Assembly: GCA_025201375.1 (NCBI GenBank)
Contig: JAIWZP010000020.1
Location: 248,001 to 312,000, forward strand
Reading direction: 5' to 3'
Source of the DNA: Gongronella butleri
Lineage: Eukaryota > Mucoromycota > Mucoromycetes > Mucorales > Cunninghamellaceae
Length of the DNA stretch: 64,000 bases
The position numbers and the translations under genes are program-made. The notes below the pieces were generated by a model, which searched no databases, had not been told where the DNA came from, and worked only from the letters and a program-made list of their open reading frames with translations. Positions 1 through 9,025 of this stretch are shown here, piece after piece. The first letter of the stretch is position 1. Each line of letters opens with the position of its first letter.

Positions 1-350
1 CCAATGTAAAGTATTTGATCGTTTGAAGGCTGATGTCAAACTAAAAAGTGAATGGATTGACGCGTGAGACGGCGGCATTCCCCCCCCCCTCATTTTTCAA
101 CACACGCGGCCTTACAAGATAATCACGATACGCCAAGTCGCGCGCGATCACGGTCGTAAATCGTTGTGTGAGCTCCATGGCTTTGCGCACGACTGTGATG
201 TGTTGATGTGCAAAGTATTTCAGGGCAAATTCTAGCCAGCGGAGGCCATGCTTGGTCAGCAACGTGTCCGTGGGCTGGTCAATGAGCTCGGAGTTCTTGA
301 TGAGATCAATGGCCCACACGAGCACGCGAACAAGGTGCAACTTGTGAAAT

Positions 351-417
<67 letters not shown>

Positions 418-918
418 TGTCAAATCACGGTCTCAAAGCGCGCATCCGCTCCAAGTCTACCTCGTTCGTCGACTGAATTTCGCGCAAGAACCAGTCATGC
501 ACGCGTTTGGAATGCTTGAGAAACACCATGTCAATCAAATTGAGCATCGGGCTCCTCGACGCATTAAACACTTCTTTGCGGCCGCGTTTCATCAGCGCAT
601 GGCACACCTCCAGGAAGAAATCCTGATGCATGGTGCTAATATCCTTTGCCGTCATATCGAGGACCAATTTTTCCAGGGCCGGCACCCAGTTTGACTAGGC
701 ATAGAAGGAGAAAAGCATATTGAATGACAGGGGACAACCGGCAACAGCTCATTTTTCGCGTTCTACCTTGATTAAATTGTCAATGCATTTGTCTCGCTGA
801 GCAAACACATCAAATTCATCGCTTTTCCCACGAGGGGGCGTGACCTAGCAAACAAGTTTAGACGCCAACAGGCACGCACCATAATAAAAAAACTCACATA
901 AAACTCAAACGGAAGCAT
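1..918 (-). CDS. Unidentified helical (ARM-like) protein, 5' part, cut by window edge
   Basis: Five exons join in frame on the minus strand: 918-898, 844-767, 694-461, 340-116, then 40 to beyond position 1. All introns have GT-AG ends and phase 0. The start MLPFEFYVTPPRG is the first ATG after the divergent promoter shared with HAP2. At least 199 residues are visible, mostly leucine-rich amphipathic helices (for example WVPALEKLVLDMTA and LVRVLVWAIDLIKNSEL), like an armadillo/HEAT-type scaffold. No catalytic motif, signal peptide or membrane segment is seen. I do not recognise the family. The intron at 341-460 carries a 63-nt T tract on the coding strand just before its 3' end. The donor GTAGAC at 460 was chosen because the later GTGATT donor breaks the frame. 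Exon structure is fairly sure; function is unknown. Confidence 0.6.
352..414. repeat. 63-nt poly(A)/poly(T) tract inside an intron
   Basis: An uninterrupted run of 63 A on the plus strand. It reads as poly(T) in the sense of the minus-strand gene and lies 11 nt from that intron's AG acceptor. It looks like an expanded polypyrimidine tract. The true length may be uncertain because assemblers handle such runs poorly. Confidence 0.85.
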
Positions 919-1316
919 AAAATGATGCAGCGAAGAAGAAAAAGGGCAGCGTCGGCGGCACTTCAATTGCCGACGGCGACCAAAAAAAAAAAGTCACGGG
1001 CGTTGCGGGCGAGCGGGCTCGGAAAATCGAAATAAAGCTTGTCGCTGGCCAATCCCACCTTCCTTGTCCTCCTCTTTTTTCATTTGTTGTCTTTTTTCCT
1101 CTTTCTATTTGTAATTGGTTGCTTCTGCCCCTTCACACGAACGTCCCATTTGCCAATAGAAACTAAGGTAACCAAACTGCATAACCCCTTTTCCCCCACC
1201 CCTCGCTGGCTCGTTTGCCTTTTTCCTTTGCCACGCCCTTTGGCTCTTTTTTATTTTTTTATGTCTCTCTTTCTGTTTGTTGCTCATCTTTGACTTTTTT
1301 TTTCCATCATGAAGTT
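919..1316. promoter_or_regulatory. Divergent promoter between the helical-protein gene and HAP2
   Basis: A 398-bp gap between two divergent start codons. The HAP2 side (1060-1310) is strongly T/C-rich on the plus strand, the leader composition seen before most plus-strand genes here. A CCAAT box in inverse form (attgg) lies near 1115 and a ccaat near 1154. No clear TATA box is seen. Confidence 0.45.
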
Positions 1317-2236
1317 ATGAACACTGAATCTGCTACCTCCCAGGCGCCGGACTCGTTGGTAAAAATAGAAAAAAGAAAAAGAAAAACGCGGACGCGCCTC
1401 TAAACTGACTTTTTTTTTTTTTTTCCTCTGTCTCAGAACGGCCGTCCTTTGGGCCAGTATGGCCAACCCATGGTACGTCCTGAGAGGGGAGAAATTGGAC
1501 GGAAATCGAGGGGAAAAGGGGAAAATGGGACAGCAATGGCTGATTTTTGATTATTTTTTTGTTGTTTTTCCAGTCGACCATGGCGATGATGGCGGCACAA
1601 GGGCATCTTCCTCCGCACCTGTATCATGGCACGTCGGCGGCAACGTCGTCTGCCGGCACGAGTTCGCCGTCAATGAATGCAGCCACGGCTGTTTCTGGAA
1701 ACAGCCCGCATATGACGGATAGCCCCATGTCGACGGCGCCCGCGCACTCTGTGTCTGCGGCTGCGGTTGCCGCGGTAGCCGCCGGCTTGCACATGCCTGC
1801 GCACCATCAGGCGGCGGCGGCCCCGCCTCCACAAGCCCCGGCCGCAGAAGAGGAGCCATTGTACGTGAATGCCAAGCAATACCACCGAATCCTCAAGCGC
1901 CGTGCCGCGCGCCTCAAACTGGAGGAATTGAATCGCATTGCCAAGAACCGCAAGCCATATCTGCACGAAAGTCGCCACAAACACGCCATGCGCCGCCCAC
2001 GCGGACCTGGCGGCCGCTTCTTGACACAGGCTGAGATTGCCGAGCTGGAAAAAAAAGGCGAGATCAAGCCAATGGATGATGGCAACAATGATCAGTCGCA
2101 GCAACAACAGCATCAGCAGCAAAATGACCAGCAACAACCATCATTCCAACATGATCCGCACGCCATCAAGCCTGAGCATCCGGATGCCGCGGGCATGGCC
2201 ACCGCCACCACATCCATCACGGATCAAAGCTCATAA
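1317..2236 (+). CDS. HAP2: CCAAT-binding factor subunit HAP2/NF-YA
   Basis: DNA-contacting subunit of the trimeric CCAAT-binding factor (Hap2/3/5, NF-Y), a nuclear regulator of respiratory, nitrogen and other genes. Exons 1317-1358, 1437-1472 and 1574-2236 give 246 aa; the first two encode only 14 and 12 residues. The CBF-B/NF-YA domain is at about residues 118-175. It has the subunit-association helix ([20 protein letters not shown]), a linker, and the DNA-binding part [21 protein letters not shown]. Both halves are complete. The N-terminus is Ala/Met/His-rich and the C-terminus is Gln-rich, as is common for activation regions of this family. The start is the ATG at 1317; an in-frame ATG at 1580 would drop the first two small exons. 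The family call is very secure; the first two exons are inferred from splice consensus. Confidence 0.93.
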
Positions 2237-2596
2237 TTACATCTTCATTTGTTTCTCTTGTCGGTGTTGTCTTGTCGCGCAAATTGGGATGCAAAAGTGT
2301 CTCTTTTTCGTGTTTTTTTCCCTCTTCTTATTTTTTTCTATCCCCATGTACACAATCTCTCATGTCTATACTAGTTCCCCTCAAACATCTTTTATCTAGC
2401 CTGTTTTTTTTTTCTTCTTTCTTTTGCAGCTCGCGATGCCCACTTTTTTTTACATCGAAAAAGCGATGATGCCCACTTTTTTTTTTACATTGAAAAGCGC
2501 TCAAAATATACATAGCACCTTTTTTTCCCCCTCCCCTTTTCAATGGGTTATGATATCAAGGACTTTTTAATTCATGTTACAAAATGAAGATTTTAA
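2237..2596. other. Convergent 3' intergenic region
   Basis: 3' ends of HAP2 (+) and the RA-PH gene (-) face each other here. The sequence is T-rich with two similar short blocks ending in cgatgatgcccactttttttttacat (about 2435 and 2466), a small local duplication. No gene is seen. Confidence 0.6.
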
Positions 2597-4765
2597 TCAA
2601 GGAGCTTTGCTGTCGAAATTGAGCAATGGCTTCATTTGGCGCTGGAGGAGGGTCTTTGTGTGGTGTCGTTCGCGTGTGTTGTCTAATTGGAGCAGAGTGG
2701 ACGGGCCATTGGCGGAGACCATGATGGGCTGGGTATTTGGCAAGGGGACGTCGTGCTGCGGGTGCGTGGTCGACGGTTTGCGCCTCGTGACCGCGCTTTT
2801 GGAGCGTGTCAATGAAGCGGCAGAGGGCAAAATGTCATTTGACGACGACGTCGCCGCGTCCAGCAGCGACCCCTTGGCAAATGGTCGCCGATCTTCGAGC
2901 TGGATCAGTGTTTGTGGCGTAGGCGGCGCTTGCGCATGCATGGCGGGTATGGGCGGCGCAGGCGCGGGCACACCGCTGCCACCACCACCACCACCACCTC
3001 GTGAACCACTCCCGCTGGCTCCATGACGCGTCGATGGCTTGCGACGCATATTTTCTTGGCTCGTTGCGCGGTTCAGGCGTCGCGCTGGCTGCTGCTGCGC
3101 TTGTTGCTGCGTTTGAGCCACAGAGGCTTCCTTGTCCGGCACACCAAGAGGGTACATCACCAGCTTGGGCGTCAATTGATACTGGATTAAGCTCTGGAAA
3201 CAAAAGAAAAGAATTAAAAAAAGGGAAATTCCTATTTTTTTTTTTTTTTTTTTTTTTACCTTGGCGTGGCGAATGGCGAGAATCCATTGCTCAAGGCTCG
3301 CATTTGTGTCTGTGGAAATGTAACGAATATAATCCTCTTGCGTGTCGTATTTGGACGCGCGATCTTGGCCGCGGAGACAGAGCACATGTGGCGTGGGTGC
3401 CGATGCATATCCATCCGTCACCATGTACACATCAAAGCCCTGCATAAAGCACAGCACGGACAGATTGGCGGACTAGTTAGCAAAAACAAGGAGAGAAAAA
3501 AAAAAGTGAGAATGAGGTCATTGTAAAAGGTCTCGGGGAGGGCAGGGGGGACATTTACAGGGGAGTCGTCTCGAGCATGATAAATGGCAAGATCACGGAT
3601 GACGCAGTAGCGGCGCTGCCACTTGCCCTTCTTGTATTCAATGGTCAGCCACCCTTGCATATGGACAGGCCGCTCACGCACCACCTGTGGCGACAGACTC
3701 GCGGCGTAATTGTACTTTTTCACCATCAAAACATGTTGTTTGTCCTCCCAGCATGTGATTTGTGCTGCCACCGATTCCCACTGGCGCAATGGACGCTCTA
3801 TCATATGAGGGACATGAGGGACATGAGTGACGCGTGAAATGGACGCGCTTTGACGCGCTTTGACGCGTGTCACAGCGCGTCTTTTTCTGTTTTTTGCTTT
3901 TTTTGGGGTTTACCAATGCCCAAGCGCTGATTCACCTCAAAAAGAGCCCAATCTTCGCTTGCATCCAGCAGCTCCTTGCGTCGCAAGTACTTGATGACCA
4001 TGGCGGCCGTGAATTGAAGGGTCAATTGGACTGTTTTAAAGGCACTTCCGTCTGTTTGAAGATAAATGCGCGTGACAATCATGTCACCTCGCACCTCGAG
4101 CGCCGGATCCTAGACAAGGAAAAAGGGAGCGACTCAGACACAATTGGCCTCGATGACCAAAAAAAAAAAAAAAGGGGGGGAGAGGGGGGGAGGGGACCTC
4201 CAATTTACCAAAAGTGAGGCTGGATCAGGAGAAGGCGGCATCATTGTCTTTGTTGGTGACCGAGGTGCCTCAAGGGCGGCCAATGCAAGCTGGATATTCT
4301 GCTGGAGTTCATTTTCATGTTCAGCATCATTGTTCGGGGCCGGGGGCATGGTCGGGGCAAGCGACGGCAAGGCGGGGACGGGCTCAGCGGGTATCAGACG
4401 TCGAGGGAACCTGTTCGCGCCCGCACTCAGGCTGCGAGCAAGGCCAAGCGACTTGCTCGTCACTTTGCCGCCATGAGACGCGCCGGAAACCAATTGAGGC
4501 TGTTGCTGCAGCAGACTGCCAAGCACATGGTCGTCGTCGTCGTCGTCTTCACTGTCACCCGCGCGTTTCGCCTGCACGTTGACGTTGCTCGTGCTACGCT
4601 TGCGCCCAGGCGAGTCCTTGTCAAGCGCCTAAAAAAAAAAAGGAGCGACAAGGAACAAACCAAAGGTCAGACCTCCTTTTTAACGCTCACAGTGGCCCCA
4701 CTTACTATAGAAAAGTCGTTTACTTGCTGCTCAAGACTAGTCAGCACGTCGTCGATATGTGCCAT
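2597..4765 (-). CDS. Ras-association plus PH domain adaptor (RIAM/lamellipodin/Grb7-like)
   Basis: Six exons: 4765-4706, 4628-4209, 4109-3914, 3797-3559, 3472-3260, 3193-2597; about 574 aa. The N-terminus MAHIDDVLTSLEQQVNDFS resembles the short coiled-coil of MRL adaptors. An acidic/proline-rich linker follows. An RA domain spans about residues 160-250 (VTRIYLQTDGSAFKTVQLTL, then an IERPLRQWESV stretch). A PH domain spans about 270-377, from MQGWLTIEYKKGKWQRRYCV to the C-terminal helix LEQWILAIRHAKS. The C-terminal ~190 aa are low-complexity (Gln, Gly, Pro runs) with a basic PSTRHG/RRKPST character. The RA-PH tandem in this order is the MRL/Grb7 arrangement that couples Ras-type GTPases to membrane and actin; the role in this fungus is inferred. 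An alternative is a generic PH protein, but RA-PH spacing favours the MRL call. Confidence 0.82.
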
Positions 4766-5174
4766 GGGGGTGCAAAAAGAAAGAGAAGGAGAGGAAAGTA
4801 CGAGTGGTACAGGAAAAAAAGTTGGAAACCCGCGCCTTTTTGTCCAGAAAATGGAGAAAATCAAGCACAGCAAAGCAAAATGCCCTGATGCGATCACCTT
4901 GCTCTATTTTTAACCCCCTTCTTTTTTGCACTGCCTCCTTTTCTATCTCACCAGCAATCCGCTAATTGCGCTCATCAAAGGCACCCACATCCAATTGATC
5001 GCCAAAATTAGGTACTTCTTGTAAAAAAAAAAAAAAAAAACACCTGTCGCGTCCATCGGTTCCATCTTGTCCACAAAGCCCACGTTGTCCTCGTTACACA
5101 AAAGAGGCACACAACTTGCCATCCCAAAAAAGCATTAGCTGCCAAGCAAAATCAGATTTTTTTTATTGCGACTT
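4766..5174. other. Intergenic region between RA-PH promoter and TFIIS 3' end
   Basis: Holds the upstream region of the RA-PH gene and the 3' flank of TFIIS, both on the minus strand. It is T/A-run rich, with an 18-nt A run near 5024. No coding exon or clear core promoter element is seen. Confidence 0.5.
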
Positions 5175-6538
5175 TTAGCAGAACTAAGAAAAAAAGAGAG
5201 AAACAGATGACATGAGCAAGGTGTGTTTCCTCTTTTTTTTTTTCCCGTGACGACTTACCTTCCATCGGTTGCCACAGTTGACACAAGTGACAAAGGTCGT
5301 CATCGGCTCGTCTGCACTGCGCGTTTGCATTTGGAAGTACGTGCACTTGCGCTGCTTGCACTTTCCACAAATAAACATGTCTGTCTCGGCCTGAGCGGAC
5401 TCGGCACCACGTGCCTTGAACAGTGCCTCCTCAGCCAACGCCCTATCGCGCGCCTTGTCCTCTTCCGACGCCAAATCCTGGCGAAAAAAATAAAAAGACG
5501 CGTAAGTCGCCATTTCTCCCGCCTAAATGCCGCGCTTTCTGTATACCTTGACAGACATCGTGCACAGCTTCTTGATCGACAATTCGCCGCTGACCGCACT
5601 GTCGCGCAAACCCGGGTTCGTGCGCAAATTGGACGACAATGTGCGCACCTTGGCCTTGTATCCGTCATTGACCGCTTGCCCGTGGTCGCCGTGAATCCAC
5701 GTCTCAATCTCCTTGGCGCGCCTTAACAGCAGATCCGAGTCTGGAAGAAAAAAAATGAGCAACGCGTCTTTTTTCTTTTTTTTTCTTTTTTTCCGCGTTT
5801 ACCTGAGAAATTATCGCGTGCAAGCGCATTGTACATGAGCTCGATGGTCTTGTCGCGGATGACCACGCCTGTGGACACCAGGACGACATCGTCGGACTTC
5901 ATCGTTCGGATCGCGCCTGGCGTCTGAGGAGTTTGTGGTGTTTGTGGTGTTTGCGGCGTGCGAGGCGTGCGTGGTGACGGTGTCGACGCGGCTAAAAATT
6001 CACAAAAAATTGTCAATTGCCATCCATTGGCGGCGAGGGGGGGAGAGCGACTTGATGCCAAAGACGCGCTTTTTCATTCCATTTTTTTTTACCTGACGAC
6101 GTTGATGTCTTTGCCTGTGCTTGCATATCATCTTTCCACTTTTTCACAATGCCCTTGGCGCGCTGTGAGACTTTGTTGTCCTCGTGTGATCGAAGTTTGC
6201 CCAGCACCTTGCCAATGTCCGTTTTCTATAAGGTAAATGGGTGAATTTCGCGATGTTCGCCTCCATTTTGCATCCTACTTCCATCCTCTGCAGCTGCTTA
6301 CCTTGAGCAGCTCGTGCGTCACTTTGCAGAGGGCAAGCTGGCGGAGCACATCGAGGATAACCTAAGCGAACAGCAAGAAACAAAGGGAAAACAACGAAAA
6401 AAGCGCGTCAGTCGTCGCTCCAACCGCGGCCAAGCGCGTCCATAGCCTCTTCAATGGTCGCTTTACCGTGGTATTCTTGTCTTCAATCGCTTTTTGCAAC
6501 GCCTTTTTCGTCTTTGCCAGATCTTGCTCGCTGGTCAT
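5175..6538 (-). CDS. DST1: Transcription elongation factor TFIIS
   Basis: Rescues backtracked RNA polymerase II by stimulating its RNA cleavage activity; nuclear. Seven exons: 6538-6467, 6361-6302, 6225-6093, 5991-5803, 5740-5547, 5477-5259 and 5183-5175; 291 aa. Residues 1-80 are the TFIIS N-terminal (LW) helical bundle, ending in AKGIVKKWKDD. A TP-rich linker follows. The central domain II begins near DKTIELMYNALARDN. The C-terminal zinc ribbon has C253, C256, C281 and C284 and the RSADEPMT loop whose D272-E273 pair enters the polymerase active site. Oddly, the last exon codes only Phe-Cys-stop. It is needed to give the family's conserved ending NRWKFC, and the splice sites (RWK, then GTAAGT; TTCTTAG, then TTCTGCTAA) fit exactly. 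The call is very secure. Confidence 0.95.
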
Positions 6539-7019
6539 GCTGAATTGTGTCTCAAATATAAGGAAAACAGAGGAGTTGAGGGCCGCTGCATTTTCCACCA
6601 TCTTTTTTTGTCAGACGCCCAACTGAAACTCCGCCTTGTTGGAGGTCTCGCTTGCCGAGACACACCAAAAAAAGGCACGGATTCAACGTGTAAAGTGAAA
6701 AAAAATTAATTCACGGCCGAGGACTGTCCCCGATAACCTCTGTGGCACGCCCAATTGGACGAGATCAGGTGCTGTCAGACCTCAACTTGCAATCAAATGC
6801 CCTTGGGACAGCCAATTTCTATTTTTCTCATTGTATTTGCCGAAAATACGTCGTTTGTGATTGATTTCATGGGACTCTTGGTTTCATTCCCTGGCTCGTG
6901 TGCTTGTTCGCATTTCCAATGGGCCAACATGGCAAGACTGTCAAGCTGAGCGGGGGAGGGGCTGTGACTGACGCCCAGTCCCATTGGCACCAAAAAAAAA
7001 ATTTTTTTCGTCTCTTTTC
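6539..7019. other. Intergenic, TFIIS upstream flank
   Basis: Upstream flank of TFIIS. It contains attgg/ccaat motifs (around 6750 and 6815), which may be HAP-complex sites. Open frames here lack coding character. No gene is supported. Confidence 0.45.
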
Positions 7020-7024
7020 TGGCT

Positions 7025-7090
7025 ACCCAATCAATGCGGCGGCGGAGCTGAAACTCGGCAAAGAAATTTTTTATTCTGAAAACTATAAAA
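7025..7090 (+). promoter_or_regulatory. Orphan CCAAT plus TATA core promoter
   Basis: A CCAAT motif (acccaatcaat, 7025-7035) is followed 49 nt later by a strong TATA box (ctataaaagg, TATAAAA at 7084-7090), both on the plus strand. No protein-coding exon follows for nearly 2 kb. The downstream sequence to about 7345 is hairpin-rich (see next entry). Confidence 0.5.
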
Positions 7091-7130
7091 GGCGGCTCTT
7101 CATGGTCCAATTCCTTTTTTTTTTTTCTTT

Positions 7131-7345
7131 AGTGACCGTACTCTACAGGATTTTGTATGCAGTACATAACCGTTCTATGTTTTCTAAACTAGACCAGTTC
7201 GTCAAGCTAGTAGATGATCTTTAGCAACTCTTCTCAAGAGTGAAGTGTGCTGTTGATGACTCTCCGAGTCGACTTCAGCAGTTGATGATCTCGCCTGTTC
7301 GCTATTCCAAGGACATGGCAAGGAAGACGTTGCAAGTCTGATAGC
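7131..7345 (+). ncRNA. Candidate structured RNA, box C/D-like
   Basis: Sits 40 nt downstream of the orphan TATA box and lacks a coding frame. Visible structure: a hairpin with 6-bp stem ACTCTT/AAGAGT (7227-7241), a hairpin with 5-bp stem GACTC/GAGTC (7258-7270), three TGATGA/GATGAT motifs (near 7212, 7253 and 7283) resembling box C, and one CTGA (7338-7341) as a possible box D. The order of hairpin, TGATGA, TGATGAT, GTCTGA recalls U3 snoRNA, and the start GACCGTACTCTACAGGAT is faintly U3-like. However, the conserved U3 box A and a proper box B are not found. It may be a divergent U3, another box C/D RNA, or chance. Low confidence. Confidence 0.25.
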
Positions 7346-9025
7346 TTCTCACCCCTCTTAATTTAAAATTCAAATTGAAAAAAAAGCATCGTCTTTCGAG
7401 GACAGTGGCTTGGGAAATTGGCAAAAAAAAAAAAGAGAGAAAATGAGAGAAAACGGTGAAAAAAAGACAAAAAGCAGAGAGAAAGACAAAAACCCCAGAC
7501 CAAAAGAGACAATGGTGTAACTGAAAAAAAGTGGCTGGAGGCTGCTGCACACAGCATAAAAAAAAAGGCAGGGAGCTGCGGCAATTGTTAAAAAGATGGA
7601 GGAATCTTTGGAAGAATGAAAATACGGCCAAAAGATGGATGTTGACAGCCAATCAGCCATTGATGGCCAACAGGGTATTTTTTTTTATTTTTTTTGTGTC
7701 CAAGCAATTGAGGTTGATGGCACAGCCCGCCATTTGGGCTTTTTTTTTTTCGCAGAGGGCGGGATGATGATTTGCGTCGTCCGAAAAAGGCAATGCAAAA
7801 GATAAGCGCGCGAAATGCCGTCCTGCGCACACGCATGAACTTTAATCAACGATTGATAACAAGAGTGTTTTTTTTTTTATTTGATCATACGGGGCCATGT
7901 GCTTGCCTCTGGGCATTGGGGGCCGTCTCTGCCCTGAAAAGATCAGCCGGGGTCATCATCTGCTGATTTTTTTGGGGACGCAAAAAGGCGAGTTTTGCTT
8001 AGGTCTCGGAGCGCGCGCATCTGACAATTAGCCTTGTATTGTAGTCGAAAATGCCTTTTTATTTGGATCATCTGGTGTTTGACCGCGTCGCTCAAAGCTT
8101 AATTTTCCAAAAGGCTTCACAGCCCACACACACACGAATACACACATAAAAAAAAATAATAAAAGATAAGGGTGGCGGGGCCATGCGTATTGCCCGTCGT
8201 CAATGCCTTTTTTTCTTGCGGTATTTGCTTGCCTGTCATCTCGGGGTCGTTCGGGACGGCATGAGACAAGGAATGGAGCGACGTGTTGCATGTTTGAACC
8301 ATGCAAAACACTCACTTCAACCCCTTTTTTATTATTTATGCCCCCCCTCGTTGTGGCGTGTGTGTGTGCTGCGAATTGACGCGTCACATATAAAAAAAAA
8401 TGGGGACGGAAGCATCGTGATGGCACTCCAAATGCTATTGGCAACCGTGTTGTGTCGCGTGCCTCCTGGATCATCAAGAGGCCACAAAAGCGCGGGGTCA
8501 TACCAAGAGGATGGATTAATAAAAAGAGGGAAAGCACGCGCACTCTTAAGAAGAAGAGCCGTACGCGTGGTCAATTGCTTCGGCGCAACCGCGATTGATC
8601 CAGCTAGGGCACGAAAACGGGGCTTGAACCATTGTGTTCGCTTGCCCAGGGCAGAATGGGTGCCCAGTCGCTCTTTTTTTTCTAATCTCCACGCCCATTA
8701 TCAGTGCTTTATGCTTTTGTAGGCTCCTTTTTTTTTTTATTCTTCTTCTCTTTTTCCTTTCCTTCTCTTTCTCTTCCGTTTGACAACCTCTTGCACACTC
8801 TTTTGTGTTTCTTTTTGTCTTTTCAGCATTTTTTTGCGTGCTTGCGGCCCTTTTCCTCCCACTTTATACGGCTTCGCGCACCCCCTTGCTCTGTTCCGAC
8901 GCGGTAGCCGAGCCTTTTTTTACGTTTTCGTCCATACACTTGGTCGTTCGGTTTTTTTTTTTTTTTTTTGCGTCCTTTTGACAACGATTGGCCAATTTTT
9001 TTTCGTTTTATCGTGGGCTTGATTG
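7346..9025. other. Gene-free region and long leader of the AreA-like gene
   Basis: No coding exon is supported. 7400-7560 is A-rich with many short A runs, and 7640-7670 has two ccaat/attgg-type motifs. From about 8720 to 9020 the plus strand becomes almost purely T/C-rich (CTTCTCTTTTTCC-type), the composition of long 5' leaders of fungal regulators, directly preceding the AreA-like ATG at 9026. Confidence 0.45.

Noticed and set aside
248..694. Plus-strand open frame with a lysine run
   Set aside because: It is the antisense of the minus-strand exons, and the lysines come from the 63-nt A tract in an intron.
1670..2137. Minus-strand open frame antisense to HAP2
   Set aside because: Shadow of the GC-rich HAP2 exon; no domain, and HAP2's CBF-B domain is unmistakable on the other strand.
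6793..7110. 105-codon minus-strand frame overlapping the orphan promoter
   Set aside because: No splice continuation, no recognisable domain, and composition like the surrounding intergenic DNA.
8580..8660. tRNA-like ggttcaagcccc on the minus strand
   Set aside because: B-box-like word only; no A box at the right distance and no acceptor stem.
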